A DNA stretch of 64,000 bases, from the NCBI GenBank assembly GCA_963576475.1, contig OY754981.1:22679677-22743676 (forward strand), read 5' to 3'. This DNA comes from Molanna angustata. Lineage: Eukaryota > Arthropoda > Insecta > Trichoptera > Molannidae. The position numbers were made by a program, and so were the translations under genes. Shown piece after piece: positions 31,581-42,500 of this stretch. Every line of letters starts with the position of its first letter. Within the stretch, counting starts at the first letter, position 1. The notes under the pieces were generated by a model. The model was given only the letters and a program-made list of their open reading frames with translations. It did not search any database and was not told where the DNA came from.

Positions 31581-34500
31581 CTGTCAACATGAAATACAAA
31601 AATAATAAATCTAATTATATAAAACATTATATTTAATAATCAAACTTTAATCATTTCCAAATTATACACATAAAGATCTATAGTTGATGACAGTTTACGA
31701 TAGAATATTCTATTCACACTAATTGATTGTTCAATTCTGAGATTGCTAATATAGGGGTCTAGAAGGATTATTTATTTATTTTTATTTATTTAATATACAG
31801 AGACACCAACAGAACACTGAACAACACAAACAAAAAAAAAACATGAAACAAATAAAATAGAATCTCCAGTGCTCCAATAACAGGTATCTCCCACATGGCT
31901 ATTGTGCATAATTAGGTAGGTACAATCAACGTCTCCTGACCATTCAAATAAAAAAAAAGACATTACTTTGCACAGTTAAAAGGAAAGTTTAAAATACACA
32001 TATACATATATGTAGGAAAACAAAAAGAAAACAAATGATGAACTAATAAGATAAAACAAAAAAAGAAGGAATAATTGAACTGAGACAAAAAAAATAGATT
32101 TTAGCCCAGCATACTTTAAAGGATAAAAATAAGCAATTTATCAAAGATCAATTTCTATAAAATATGTACGTCATTGTCATTACATCAAATTGTCACAACG
32201 ATTCAGACGCAACGTCTGAATCTACCAATACAATGACACTCTGACACGGCAGAATGTCACTGTATTGGCAGATGCCTACGCGAATGCAATGTAACGACAG
32301 TCAATAAAGAACGTCGCGGACAATATCGCGAACTCGGCAACATGCCCGTCTAACTAGAATATTTTAAGTAAGACTTATAAGTAATATGTTGTCGAATTTG
32401 CTGGTTTATATGTCGTTCTATACACGTGTTAGTAATTTTTTATTTTTAAAACTATAAAAATTAAATAAAAAACAAAACATACAATCAAGATACCAAATTA
32501 TCCTCATATAAAATACAAAAGTGGGGAGAAATGCGCAATACAAATCAACACCCACAGAGCCACACAACATCAGGGTGTCCCTATCACTAAATTTTGATTA
32601 TGAGTTTCTCTTTGTGCTATGCACTTATTGCTCATACTAAAATTCTGTGTAGAGGATCACATTCTCCATTTGTGGAGCATTTGGATGTGGAAGTAGCGAA
32701 ATACGCGAATTCTAGTGACATTTAAAAATGAATCGTTTATATTACTTATTTACATACTATAAAAAAACATTACAATATAAACAATTATAAGAATGTACAA
32801 AATACAAGAAAGACAAATATAAAATATTTTATTTTTGTTTTATTTTACATTGCTTCTCGGGCAACTAACAGGTACCTACTATGTCAAATATTAATCAAAC
32901 ACGCACCCATTAACAAGTTGCCACATTCTGAAGACTTACGATATTAATCGTCTCACAGAGCCAGACTGAAAACACAATTAAAAACTGTGTCTCCACCGGG
33001 AATCGAACCCGGAACCTTTGGATCAGCAGGCAGACACCTATCCAACTGAGCCACGAAGGCCGACATATATTATTATTTATCAAATATGAATGTTTCCACT
33101 CCTGTAGCACCAAGGCATGTTCGGTGACAGGAAAATTATTCGAAAAACAATTATTCGAATGCTCAATTTTACGAAAATCAATTTTACGAATGGCAATTAT
33201 TCGAATCACATTTTTTCGAAAAACAATTTTCCGAACACACAATTATCAGCATTTACAATTGTTCGAATTTTTATGACGTCATGTTGGTAGTATTGTGAGA
33301 GGAATAAACCATAGATTTTTATTATAATATACTAGATGTCGTAGTTAGCAAATTTTGTATGAATCGAAAACAAATGACTCACTTTTTGCACGGAGTACTA
33401 CATCTACATAGTATATTATGTATAATAAAAATCTATGGAATAAACAACATGGCCATGGCGACGCACCGCGCTGTCAGATATCCTAGGATGTACACCTATT
33501 TTTTAAACCTATAAACCTACAAAACTTTAGTAAAAATAGGTTGGTTAGGTTTGTTTGTAGTTATAATTGCGACTGGCGTGAGCCAGTTGCATTATATATT
33601 TAAAAAAGTAACTATAATATTAAAATAAAATAACTAAATTGGTGTGAATACTAGATAAACATAAACTGGTGTACAAAGTAGGCTATCCCGCTCTGTCAAA
33701 CATCAGTTATTAAAAATGTGCAAACATACGTACCCAACAATAATACAACAAGTAATAATAGTCTTCATCGAATATATTTTACTGGCAACAAATATGTAAA
33801 AGGAGGCAACATAATGACACAAAAATATATTAAATTCGGTTAATTGGTTTTCAAACAAATGTTAGTTTGAATAATTTGCTTTCGGACAATTGTCATTCTG
33901 ATAACTGATTTTCGAAAAATTGTTATTCGTACAATTGCGCATTCGAACAATTGTGTTTCGAAGAATTTTCATGTAATCGGCATGTTCTGGGGGCTGAAGT
34001 GTACGAATTTTGTCTCTTGTTTTTTATTATGTATGTACTTTCTTTTACTTCATTGATTTTTGGATACGACACTCCACTAGGCCAATGCCTGTGTCGTAGT
34101 GCCATTATACTCAGTCACAGACACTTTATTCAAACTTCTGTCAGTTTGAATAGTGTCTTTAATTTATTACTGCTAGAAAGTAGTTTATTAGTAAAAAATA
34201 TTTGTTCATTTCATTATGATATGTAATAATCTATCGCTCTCATGCCTTTATTGAATAGCAGATTGAATATTATATTTTTTGTTTTAGTTGATGAGAAAGT
34301 TAAAATTCCTAGTACGTCTTGATTTAACTTGTTATGTAGTTTATGTAGGTGCTAGTTATGTATAGTTTTTATATCCTTGTGTGGTTTTCATTCTAGGTAC
34401 TACAATATTTTGTACAGTTTGTCTAGTAAGTGTCTAGTCGAGTTTGGTTGTTTTCAAGAAAAGAATGTAAACAAAAATGAAATTCATAGAAAAGTTAAAA

Positions 34501-36650
34501 CTCGAGTTTGGTTGTTTAAGAATTAATCGATTTAATCAAATTTTTTACGTGATTTTACTAATGTAGATCTAAACTTACCGAATGTATTGTATAGAGATAT
34601 TTTTTCCAATGTATTGGCGAAGGCATTAATCTCTTGATGAAGATTTTTGCAAATCACAAGGAATGTTATCACCTTTAAAAATTTTATAACGAGACTCAAT
34701 CCGAAATCGCGTGCCTGAAATTTTATAAGCAACAGTTAGTAAATAAATCGATTGATTCGTGAGCCAATATTAATTTGTCATTTTTACGATTCAAACAATC
34801 GTATATTATTTCAATTCTATTTTAAATAGTTAATAATGCAATACCTTTTTAGGTGCACATTTAAAATGAATAAATTGTATTTTACTTACATTTTTCCATT
34901 CAGTTTCTCTAAAAAACCACACGAATTTTGCCATTGAAAAGGATGCCGATATGTTTGAAAGTAGAAACTGAAAATTAAAAAAATATATTTATCCTGATAA
35001 AAGAATGTCGAGGTGTTTGAAAGTAGGAACTGAAAATTTTAAATAATACATATATCCTGATAAAAGAATGCCGATGTGTTTGAAAGTAGGAACTGAAAAT
35101 TTTAAATAATATATCCTGATAAAAGAATGCCGATGTGTTTGAAAGTAGGAACTGAAAATTTTAAATAATATATCCTGATAAAAGAATGCCGATGTGTTTG
35201 AAAGTAGGAACTGAAAATTTTAAATAATATATCTTTATGAATGTAATGAAATGAATGAATGAATGTATGCCGATATGTTTGAAAGTAGAAACTGAAACTT
35301 AAAAATAACTATATCTTGATATAAGATTGCCAATATGTTTGAAAGTAGAAACTGAAAATTAAAAAAAATATATTTCTTAATAAAACTGAATGTTGAATTT
35401 GGGAGCATACGAATACATAAAAAAAATAAAAATACTCGTATTTTTGTTAAATAATCGATTGGATAAATGCAGAAGCACGACAAATGCGTGTATACACCCG
35501 CAAACCTGTCGCTGGTTACCCCAAATTGTTGGATACCTATGCCGTGATGGTATGAATGAATATACAATAAAAAAATAAATATGGTTCATGTTTATTATCA
35601 ATATATTTTCATACTAGACACTTATGTATATGATTAAATATTAAACATGTTATTGGCAGGTTGTCGAGTTTACTTTATACGCTTGCGCAACGTGCATCAC
35701 GTTAATCATTTCTATCAATCCAATATTTAGGAAATTGTTTTTTTTTCCTATTTTAAACTGCAATTGTTTTTGATGTTATTGGGAAAACAACCTGATGTAA
35801 AAAAATAATTATTGACTCACCAAAAATCCGTATATTTTTCCAATTAAATAAACATTTTCAGCAAGCTTATTAAAGCAAGCTATCAATATTTTTATATTTG
35901 CTGTACTCGCTGGTATTTCTTTTTTATTTTTCAGTATATTTCTTTTGAAATTGACTTGAAGTATTCCAAAATTAATTTTTCCATCATTTACATCCCTAAA
36001 GTCAGCACACATGCTTTTTAAATGATATTGCAATATGCAAAAACGATATTGAATATAGATTATGTCGAAAAGGAAAGAATATAGAAATACTATGTTAGAA
36101 TTTGAAGTGAAACCAATAGAACTCTAAGATTGAAAAAAGTATTCTTAGATTGAAAACAAATTATAATATATATGATTATATACGTGTATAAAGGGATGCT
36201 AGTAATTTGAACTAGAAAAAATATTTTTTTATAGTGAGAACTATCGTTAATTAGCAATAGTTTATCAATTTCCATCAAATTATTCCAATAGGTTTCGTGA
36301 TGTTTTTCATTCACAAACGTGAATATGAATGTATTAAGTACAACATGACCGTTAATGTAAATATAAGCTATATCCCGACATAATTTAAATATTGATTTGC
36401 TTTCCCATAATTTCAACCCGCATAAAGAACCAACATACGCTTGAATAATGAAGATAGCCAGAGCCATAAAAGCACTCAGTATCTTTGAACGAATCGAAGA
36501 ACGAGTAATGATTCCATCGTTGATGTCGTTCATTTTCAAATTGAATATTTTACGCAATCGAAACATGTTCGAAGATGCGTCCAAAAGCGTAAAGTTATTT
36601 TTGATCATTCTCTTTTCGATTTCATTCAAAATTCTTCTCCACATTGTCAT
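31363..36650 (-). CDS. Gustatory receptor (Gr gene A), four exons, one single-base frameshift
   Basis: Insect 7tm_7 chemoreceptor upstream of and parallel to Gr gene B. Exons (minus): 36650-35821, 34967-34890, 34714-34579, 31580-31363; intron phases 0, 0, 1; all borders GT/AG. With one base restored near 36110 (GGTTTC) the exons give about 420 residues. Exon 1 has TM1 (SAFMALAIFIIQAYVG), TM2 and TM3, with the Gr-like YWNNLMEIDKL before TM3. The last exon has LKLTANDFCTLDENYLL and a final helix, the C-terminal Gr signature region. The TYhhhhhQF motif is degenerate. Start choice is uncertain; an internal Met (MFRLRKIF) is possible. Ligand unknown. It may be a recent pseudogene or suffer from a consensus error. 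Confidence 0.78.
32175..32299. repeat. Compound hairpin element
   Basis: Two adjacent hairpins: ATTCAGACG-CAA-CGTCTGAAT (32201-32221, perfect) and CCAATACAATGACACTCTG pairing with 32250-32268 (two mismatches). Outer partners TGTCATTACAT (32175) and ATGTAACGACA (32289) enclose both, as in a folded MITE. Confidence 0.65.
32857..33064 (-). mobile_element. tRNA-derived SINE, copy c (most complete)
   Basis: The minus strand runs from GTCGGCCTTCGTGGCTCAG through the B box GGTTCGATTCC and the body (TGTTTTCAGTCTGGCTCTG, ACTTGTTAATGGGTGCGTG) to CCTGTTAGTTGCCCGAG. It lies in the last intron of Gr gene A, 58 bp from the MULE-like element. Confidence 0.88.
33123..33978. mobile_element. Foldback/MULE-like element with tandem-array inverted repeats
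   Basis: Flanked by 9-bp GGCATGTTC at 33114-33122 and 33979-33987. The termini GGTGACAGGAAAATTATTCG (left) and GATTACATGAAAATTCTTCG (right, reversed) are similar. Each arm is built of about 16-bp units of the form CAATTATTCGAAnnnn (left about nine, right about six). A 9-bp duplication with long, internally repetitive TIRs is the hallmark of Foldback/Mutator-like elements. No transposase; the interior holds a nested MITE. Located in the Gr gene A intron. Confidence 0.8.
33310..33437. mobile_element. Nested 128-bp MITE with 8-bp TSD
   Basis: The 8-bp GAATAAAC lies at 33302-33309 and 33438-33445. The ends CATAGATTTTTATTATA and TATAATAAAAATCTATG are perfect inverted repeats. An 8-bp duplication fits hAT-type mobilisation. 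It is inserted in the MULE-like element. Confidence 0.85.
34579..34714 (-). CDS. Gr gene A, exon 3
   Basis: 136 nt between AAAATTTCAG and GTAAGT. Encodes ARDFGLSLVIKFLKVITFLV then ICKNLHQEINAFANTLEKI, homologous in pattern and exact length to exon 3 of Gr gene B. Confidence 0.85.
34890..34967 (-). CDS. Gr gene A, exon 2
   Basis: 26 codons (FLLSNISASFSMAKF...RETEWKN) after ATTTTCAG; donor GTAAGT at 34884-34889. Its acceptor and first 35-40 nt are the source of the tandem array just upstream. Confidence 0.85.
34948..35365. repeat. Tandem array (about 59-80-bp units) carrying a duplicated splice acceptor
   Basis: TTTGAAAGTAGGAACTGAAA or a close variant recurs at about 34953, 35016, 35079, 35139, 35198, 35278 and 35338. 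In gene direction each unit contains the intron end TTTTCAG and the first codons of exon 2 (F-L-L-S-N). The three central units are nearly identical (59-60 bp). The exon copy nearest the donor is the original. A (GAAT)n run sits at 35236-35264. Confidence 0.92.
35488..35557 (+). repeat. Family B end fragment
   Basis: GTGTATACACCCGC, CTGTCGCTGGTTACCCCA and GCCGTGATGGTATG match the 3' end of 13348-13622. Confidence 0.65.
35821..36650 (-). CDS. Gr gene A, exon 1
   Basis: Frame 36650 to about 36110 encodes the N-terminus and TM1-3, then shifts by one base and continues YSFLFDIIYIQYRFC...LAENVYLIGKIYGFL to a GTGAGT donor (35815-35820). The frame switch falls within about 25 bp (36101-36126). Confidence 0.75.
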
Positions 36651-37289
36651 TGAAATTTACCCCGCAAATTATTTTGAGGACGACTTTTAAAATGCGTCAA
36701 GTTGTTCGTGTCTGATACGATTTGGATATAAAAATACAATAAAAAGTTACGAATAATTATATCGAAAATATAAAACTTTTATTGAGTGCATTTACGAGCT
36801 CACCTGGGACAGGCCGGCGTATTAAATTTATTTGTTTAAAACGCTTGGCGTGTTCAAACTTATGGAGTTCAATAATTAAAAAAAGGTGCTACGACTGATG
36901 AGTTAAATGATATTAGCATAAAATATATTTTTACGAAATTTATTATTATTATTAATTATTCTTTTCTGTAGCTGTTTAAGGGCAAAATAAAAAAATCTTT
37001 ACTATATAGTTTTCGTTTCAAAGGTTTTTAATAATTGACACTAAACCTTGTCGTTCTATTGAAAATTACCTCATTGTAGAAGTATTTTATATATTTTTTT
37101 CCGATGACAAATCCACCATATTTAAATATTGGTGATTTATATAATTAAAAATGGCGATATATGAAATGAACAAATTCCTTTTGCTATAGGTACGAAAAAA
37201 CATGTTTTTACGCAATTAAGAAAACGAAATAATATTTCCTTGTGGCAAAAAAGTCATATAAACGGTACAGACAAGTGTTTAAATTCAGA

Positions 37290-37605
37290 TGTGTGGTTTC
37301 AGAGCGGTTAACGCGCTGGATTACAAAATCAACTGGTCGCTAGTTCGAATCCTGCCACGACTAATTTCGTTCACCTATAGCACAAGCATTTATGCTTAAT
37401 TAAGGGAATGTATGAGGATGTATATGTACTTGTTAATTCAAAGACATATTCATAATTTAAAAAAAAACAATACAATTAAACAATTCGAATCCTGCCACGA
37501 CCAATTTGGTTCACCTATAGCACAAGCATTTATGCTTAATTTAGGATGTTTATGTACTCGTTTAACAAGGACATATTCATTTAAAAAAATAATACAATTG
37601 AACAG
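37290..37605 (+). repeat. tRNA-like SINE with internally duplicated body
   Basis: The head has CAGAGCGGTTAACGCGCTGG and TTCGAATCCTGCCACGAC (B box-like). The body from 37352 (TTCACCTATAGCACAAGC, TTATGCTTAATT) is repeated at 37484-37605, starting again at AATTCGAATCCTGCC. Related head sequence at 18598-18527. Confidence 0.7.
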
Positions 37606-37733
37606 CTAGAAGTTATTGCTTGTCATCTATTTTCAAATCAATAAATACCTCAAGAGCGTTTCACATATTTTAAACGTAAGGATAACTTTAATTTTACACA
37701 TTATGTACGTTTGACAAAAATTACCTTCATATT

Positions 37734-37886
37734 TTGGATGGGTCTACGGCAGTGTGATGCATGAGCTGAATTAGAGATCTTGTAAATCTGGCTTAAAATC
37801 AAGCACAAAAAATTGTTTTTCGCATCAACCCTCAAAGTATAAAGACATATTGAAAAAGCTACACAAATAAATATATTTCCCAACAT
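37734..37886 (-). CDS. Candidate first exon with signal-peptide-like start, unassigned
   Basis: From ATG at 37886 the minus strand encodes MLGNIFICVAFSICLYTLRV plus about 31 residues with three cysteines, up to AAG before GTAATT, a possible donor (phase 0). The N-terminus is a plausible signal peptide or membrane helix. It weakly resembles the C-x-L...E/D...L--I spacing of Gr exon 3, but an in-frame stop lies 12 nt upstream. No downstream exon was found. Could be a secreted protein, a receptor fragment or chance. Confidence 0.25.
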
Positions 37887-38649
37887 ATCCGAACATTACG
37901 CCTTATTACTGCTCGCATGTTTCTAACAGAAGTGGGTCAGATATAAATTAAGTTCGTCGCGTCGTTAAATATAAATTGAGAAAAATGGTCGCAATTGCAC
38001 ATGTGAAGTCAGGTATTGGCACGGCTCTGGATTACACACAGCAGTTGTCAAATTGTTATCAACATTATTTATACCGACACATTCTTAACATGTTTTATAT
38101 TTTTAATGGGTTCTATGACATTGATCTCTTCAGTAAAAAAATGGACATTAATGACTAACTCTTTAATTATTTTTTTTTGCACCAACCAGATATAACTCTT
38201 TTAGTTTTTATGATTTTCCCATTTGGAGTGTTACATGAGCAATGTATTACTTTGTAAATTTTGCTGGCTATTTTTTTATAATTTGTGTTTTTATTGTATT
38301 GTATTGTACCTTTATAGAGTTGGAGTGAGGAAATAAATTAATAAGTTGAAATCTAGAGACCTAAGTGACGATATTAGTAAATTATATTTGTAGGTACATA
38401 AAATTTGAAATATCAAAGTTGGTTGGCTAATTGAAATCTCAATCCCATATTGAGATTCAGAAATTTACAGGTTTTACAGGAAAAACCCTTTTGAAATGGA
38501 AAATACTATCAAATGATATACCTATATTTATTATGAAATTAAAAAAAATTCTGACAAAGTATAAATCACTAGTTATTAGTTTCACTGTCAATGTATTATT
38601 TATATTGAAAACTAAAACTACATAGTATTAACGTGCGTTTCAAAAAGAT

Positions 38650-38805
38650 CTGTCGTCTTAATAAATCCCAAGATTATGTTCTAGAGTAATTTATGTTTTG
38701 TGTTCATAAGATTTTGTTTTAAAGTAATTTATGTTTTGATTTCATAAGATTATGTTCTAGAGTCATTTATGTTTTGATTTCATAAGATTGTATTCCAGAG
38801 TAATT
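38650..38805 (+). repeat. 45-bp tandem repeat array, left part
   Basis: Four units of the type CATAAGATTATGTTCTAGAG then TAATTTATGTTTTGATTT. Interrupted at 38805 by the I-type retrotransposon; resumes at 43922. Confidence 0.85.
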
Positions 38806-39417
38806 CTTCTTCTTCTTTATTATTTATTGGTTCTGCACCCGATTTGCGAGTGATTTAACCATTTTCATACATATTTAATCATTTACACATTTATAATAAA
38901 GATATACAACTATACAGATAAGTATACACAATAATAACAGAAACAATAACCATAAGAAACATCACAAATTAAAACATAATTATTGAATAAATTAGTGTAC
39001 CTCTATAGGTATATAAAAAAGAATAGGATTAACCATTTGCACATTTCTAGGTATGTTATTTACAGAACAATAAAATTAAATATACACAATATTAAGAAAT
39101 AAACTTAATAAAAGAAAAAAAAACCTTAAAAAATATGTTCCACAATTAAAAACAACGTTAAAAAAAACAAAAGTGATAAATAAATCTGTGGAGATATAAC
39201 AAAAATATAATTTTATCCCAATAACATTGACGCCGTCATTGCCGTTTCGTATATATATTTTCTACCTACCGGACACGCACCGGTGAGGTGATATAATAAT
39301 AATACAATAGAATAGATAGCTGAATACCGGGTGGTTCAGAAAATTGTTTTCTGTTTACAGTCAAGTACAAGAAACATAAAAAAAAATAATTAAAAGGTAT
39401 TATATAAATACCTATAT

Positions 39418-39556
39418 ACATACAAACACACACATACATACACACGCAGATGCACATACGCACACACGTACATACATAAATGCTCCTACATATACACACA
39501 CATACACATATACATATATATATATATATACACATAGACACACGTAAACATATGCA
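39418..39556. repeat. CA/TA-rich microsatellite in the element 2 3' UTR
   Basis: Imperfect ACAC/ACAT/ATAT repeats inside the transcribed 3' UTR on the minus strand. Confidence 0.85.
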
Positions 39557-39598
39557 CACATACATATTTTTAACGAAAAAGTATGGGTGGAGTATTCT

Positions 39599-42500
39599 TC
39601 AAATTTTTTTATTGTATTTATTTAGATGTTGTAATATACAATAATGTATTCTTTTACTTTTCATAGACAGTAGGGATTGCATGTTAATTGGGAACGTGGT
39701 ACATATATCTCGGATGTTATTCATAAACTCGCCATTGGGCAAGAGCGGGCAATTGAAGAAAATGTGATCAATGTTTTCTTCTTCTGTCTCACAATTACAA
39801 AGAGGAGAGTCAATTATGTGAAGCCTAGCCAAATGAGATGCCAGAACACAATGACCCAGTCTTAGTCGGGTAATTAATGACACACTAGTCTTAGAGATCT
39901 TCAAACCTTTATACCAAGCATGTGAGGGAATACAAGATTGGATTGATTTATAGTGGGATCCTTTAGGGGAGTCAATAAACATTTCATTCCATTTCAACAT
40001 TAAGAAGTTCTTGATTACGTTAACACAGTCCCTCAAAGGTAGAGAAAAGGATCCCGGTATTATACCACAGGTGCAAGCTTTTTTCGCGAGATAGTCGGCC
40101 TTTTCGTTTCCATTTATTCCCACGTGGGATGGTATCCAGGCCAAAACAATACTGATATTTCTCGAGGAAGCAATAAATAGAAACTTTCTGATATCGCTTA
40201 CCAGATAATCAGTTTTGGAAGAAAAGGGCATAGATAAAGTGTTTATTAAACTAAGAGAGTCAGTAAAAATCACTGTCTGGGATAAATTAGAAGTGAGAAT
40301 TTCGATCACAGCTTCTTTTAGGGCAATACATTCAGCGGTAAAAATGGAAGCAGTGTGTGGAAGTTGAAACATTTTTTCAATCATCAGGGAAGGAGCATGG
40401 AAGGCAGAACCACAACCACCATCTTGGGACTTTGACCCGTCAGTAAAAAAAAATACATGGGAAGGCCACTTGTTATCCACTATTTGACTGAAAATTCTAT
40501 TTACCTGAGTAGGGTTCAGTGTCAATAGTGATTTTTGGAATTCGGGACATTCAGATATATCTGGAGAAAAAATCACGGCTTTGAAGGGAATTGCAAAAAT
40601 GGGGAGAGACGATGAAAGAACATCTGGAAAAGTTTTAATTAAGAAGTTCCAAGAAGAGCAGAGCAATGGCGAGATTTTTGAGTGCCACGCTGAAGTACTC
40701 AAAGGGGTCTCAAAAAGATACTGTAACTTTGGAAAAAGAGGATGTTCTATGTTATATAACCTAGAAATTAAGAATTTGGAAGCCAAGAATTTTCTTCTTA
40801 AGTTTAAAGGCATCTCTAAACATTCCGCTTGTAGAGCAACTATAGGACTAGATCTCATTGCTCCCAGAATAAGTCTTAGGCATTTTGATTGGACAACATC
40901 CAATTTCTTGGACAAATACAATGGAAGTGGATCGAGAAGGAAGCAGCCATAATCAATATGACTGCGAACAATAGCGGAATATAACATTTTCATGGTGGTG
41001 GGATGAGCACCCCACCAAACTTTTGAAACCGCTCTAAGAACGTTCAGGCTAATTTCGCATCTTGTCACCACATGCTCTATGTGCATGTTCCATGTCAATT
41101 TTCGATGTAAAATCATTCCTAAAAACTTGCATGATTCTGTCATCGGAAAATGATTGCCATCCAGCATTATTAAAACATCTGGAACCCTATGCTTATTAGA
41201 GAATACAACAGTTTTACTTTTGCACGGAGATAAACTAAGTCCATTACTAGCAAACCACTCACTCAAGGAACTCAATGTGCTCTCCAATAACTTAGAAGAA
41301 CGACCTAATGATTTATCCGTACAATAAACAACAAAGTCATCCGCGTACTGTAAGACACTACAGTTATTAGGGATGCATGAACTGAGGTCATAAGTGTAGA
41401 TGTTGAATAATAGAGGACTCAACACAGATCCCTGCGGTAAACCCCTGTAAGTAGCTCTGGAGTGTATACCAGTAGGAGTCTCCACCAGAAGCTTTCTTTC
41501 ACACATAATATTGAAAACTAGTTGACATATGTCTTCCGGAATACCCAAAAATACCATCTTATTGAAGAGAACGGAAAGAAGTACATTGTCATAAGCACTG
41601 TCAATATCCAAAAAACATGCAATTAAGTCATTTTTCTTACTTCGAGAAATTTGAATATCTGAAACTAGTGTGCTAAGGCAATCAAGACAAGATTTACCCT
41701 TTCTAAAGCCAAATTGGTAAGCTGGGAGAAGGGAATTACCTTCAATAAAACACTCCAGTCTTGTTTTTACTATACGTTCTAACACTTTGAGAAAGCAACA
41801 GGATAGTGCAATAGGCCTATAAGATGATCCCAAAGAAGGGTCCTTCCTTGGTTTAGGTATGGGAATAACATATTGAACCTTCCACGAATCCGGAACCACA
41901 CCCAAACGGAGAATGGTGTTGTAAAGATCCACTATAATTTGGGAAAATCTAGTAGGGAAGTGCCGAAAGAATGCATAAGGAAACATATCAGGGCCTGGCG
42001 ATGTATCGCCGGTGGAACTAATAGCAATTTGAAGTTCTTCTAGAGTGAACTGAGACGACACCCAACTGGACCGTACTGGGGTGACAGGCGATCGGCGAGT
42101 TTCTGAAACATCCGGAGCATAAGGAGGAGAAAGTTTGTCAACAAATTCTTCAATCCATGATGTGCATCTTCTAATATTCGGTTTGTTAGAGAAGGAACCT
42201 CTAAATCTTCGAATTGAACCCCAAACATCTGCAATATTTGAATCAGGTGACAGTGAACAACAGAACCTATACCACCCTTGTCTCTTTTTACTTCTCAGTA
42301 GTCTCTTAGTCTCAGCTTGAACTTTACGTGTCGTTAAATAATTTTCCAATGACATATCTTTTTTGTATTTCTTCACAGCTTCAGACCTAAGATAAATCAT
42401 CTGTGTACAGTCATCGTCCCACCATGGGGGAGAAATTCTACCGTGTTCTCTCGACCTAAGTTTTGGAATACTGTATTTAGCAGCATTGTGAATCAAGGAA

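Noticed and set aside
34948..35365. CRISPR-like array
   Set aside because: Units are directly adjacent repeats without unique spacers, in an insect intron.
39266..39565. Cysteine/valine-rich 99-residue protein
   Set aside because: It is a translation of the CA/TA microsatellite in the 3' UTR of element 2.
40581..40952. 123-codon plus-strand ORF and other frames inside 39599-43762
   Set aside because: Antisense shadow of the intact 1387-codon retrotransposon ORF.
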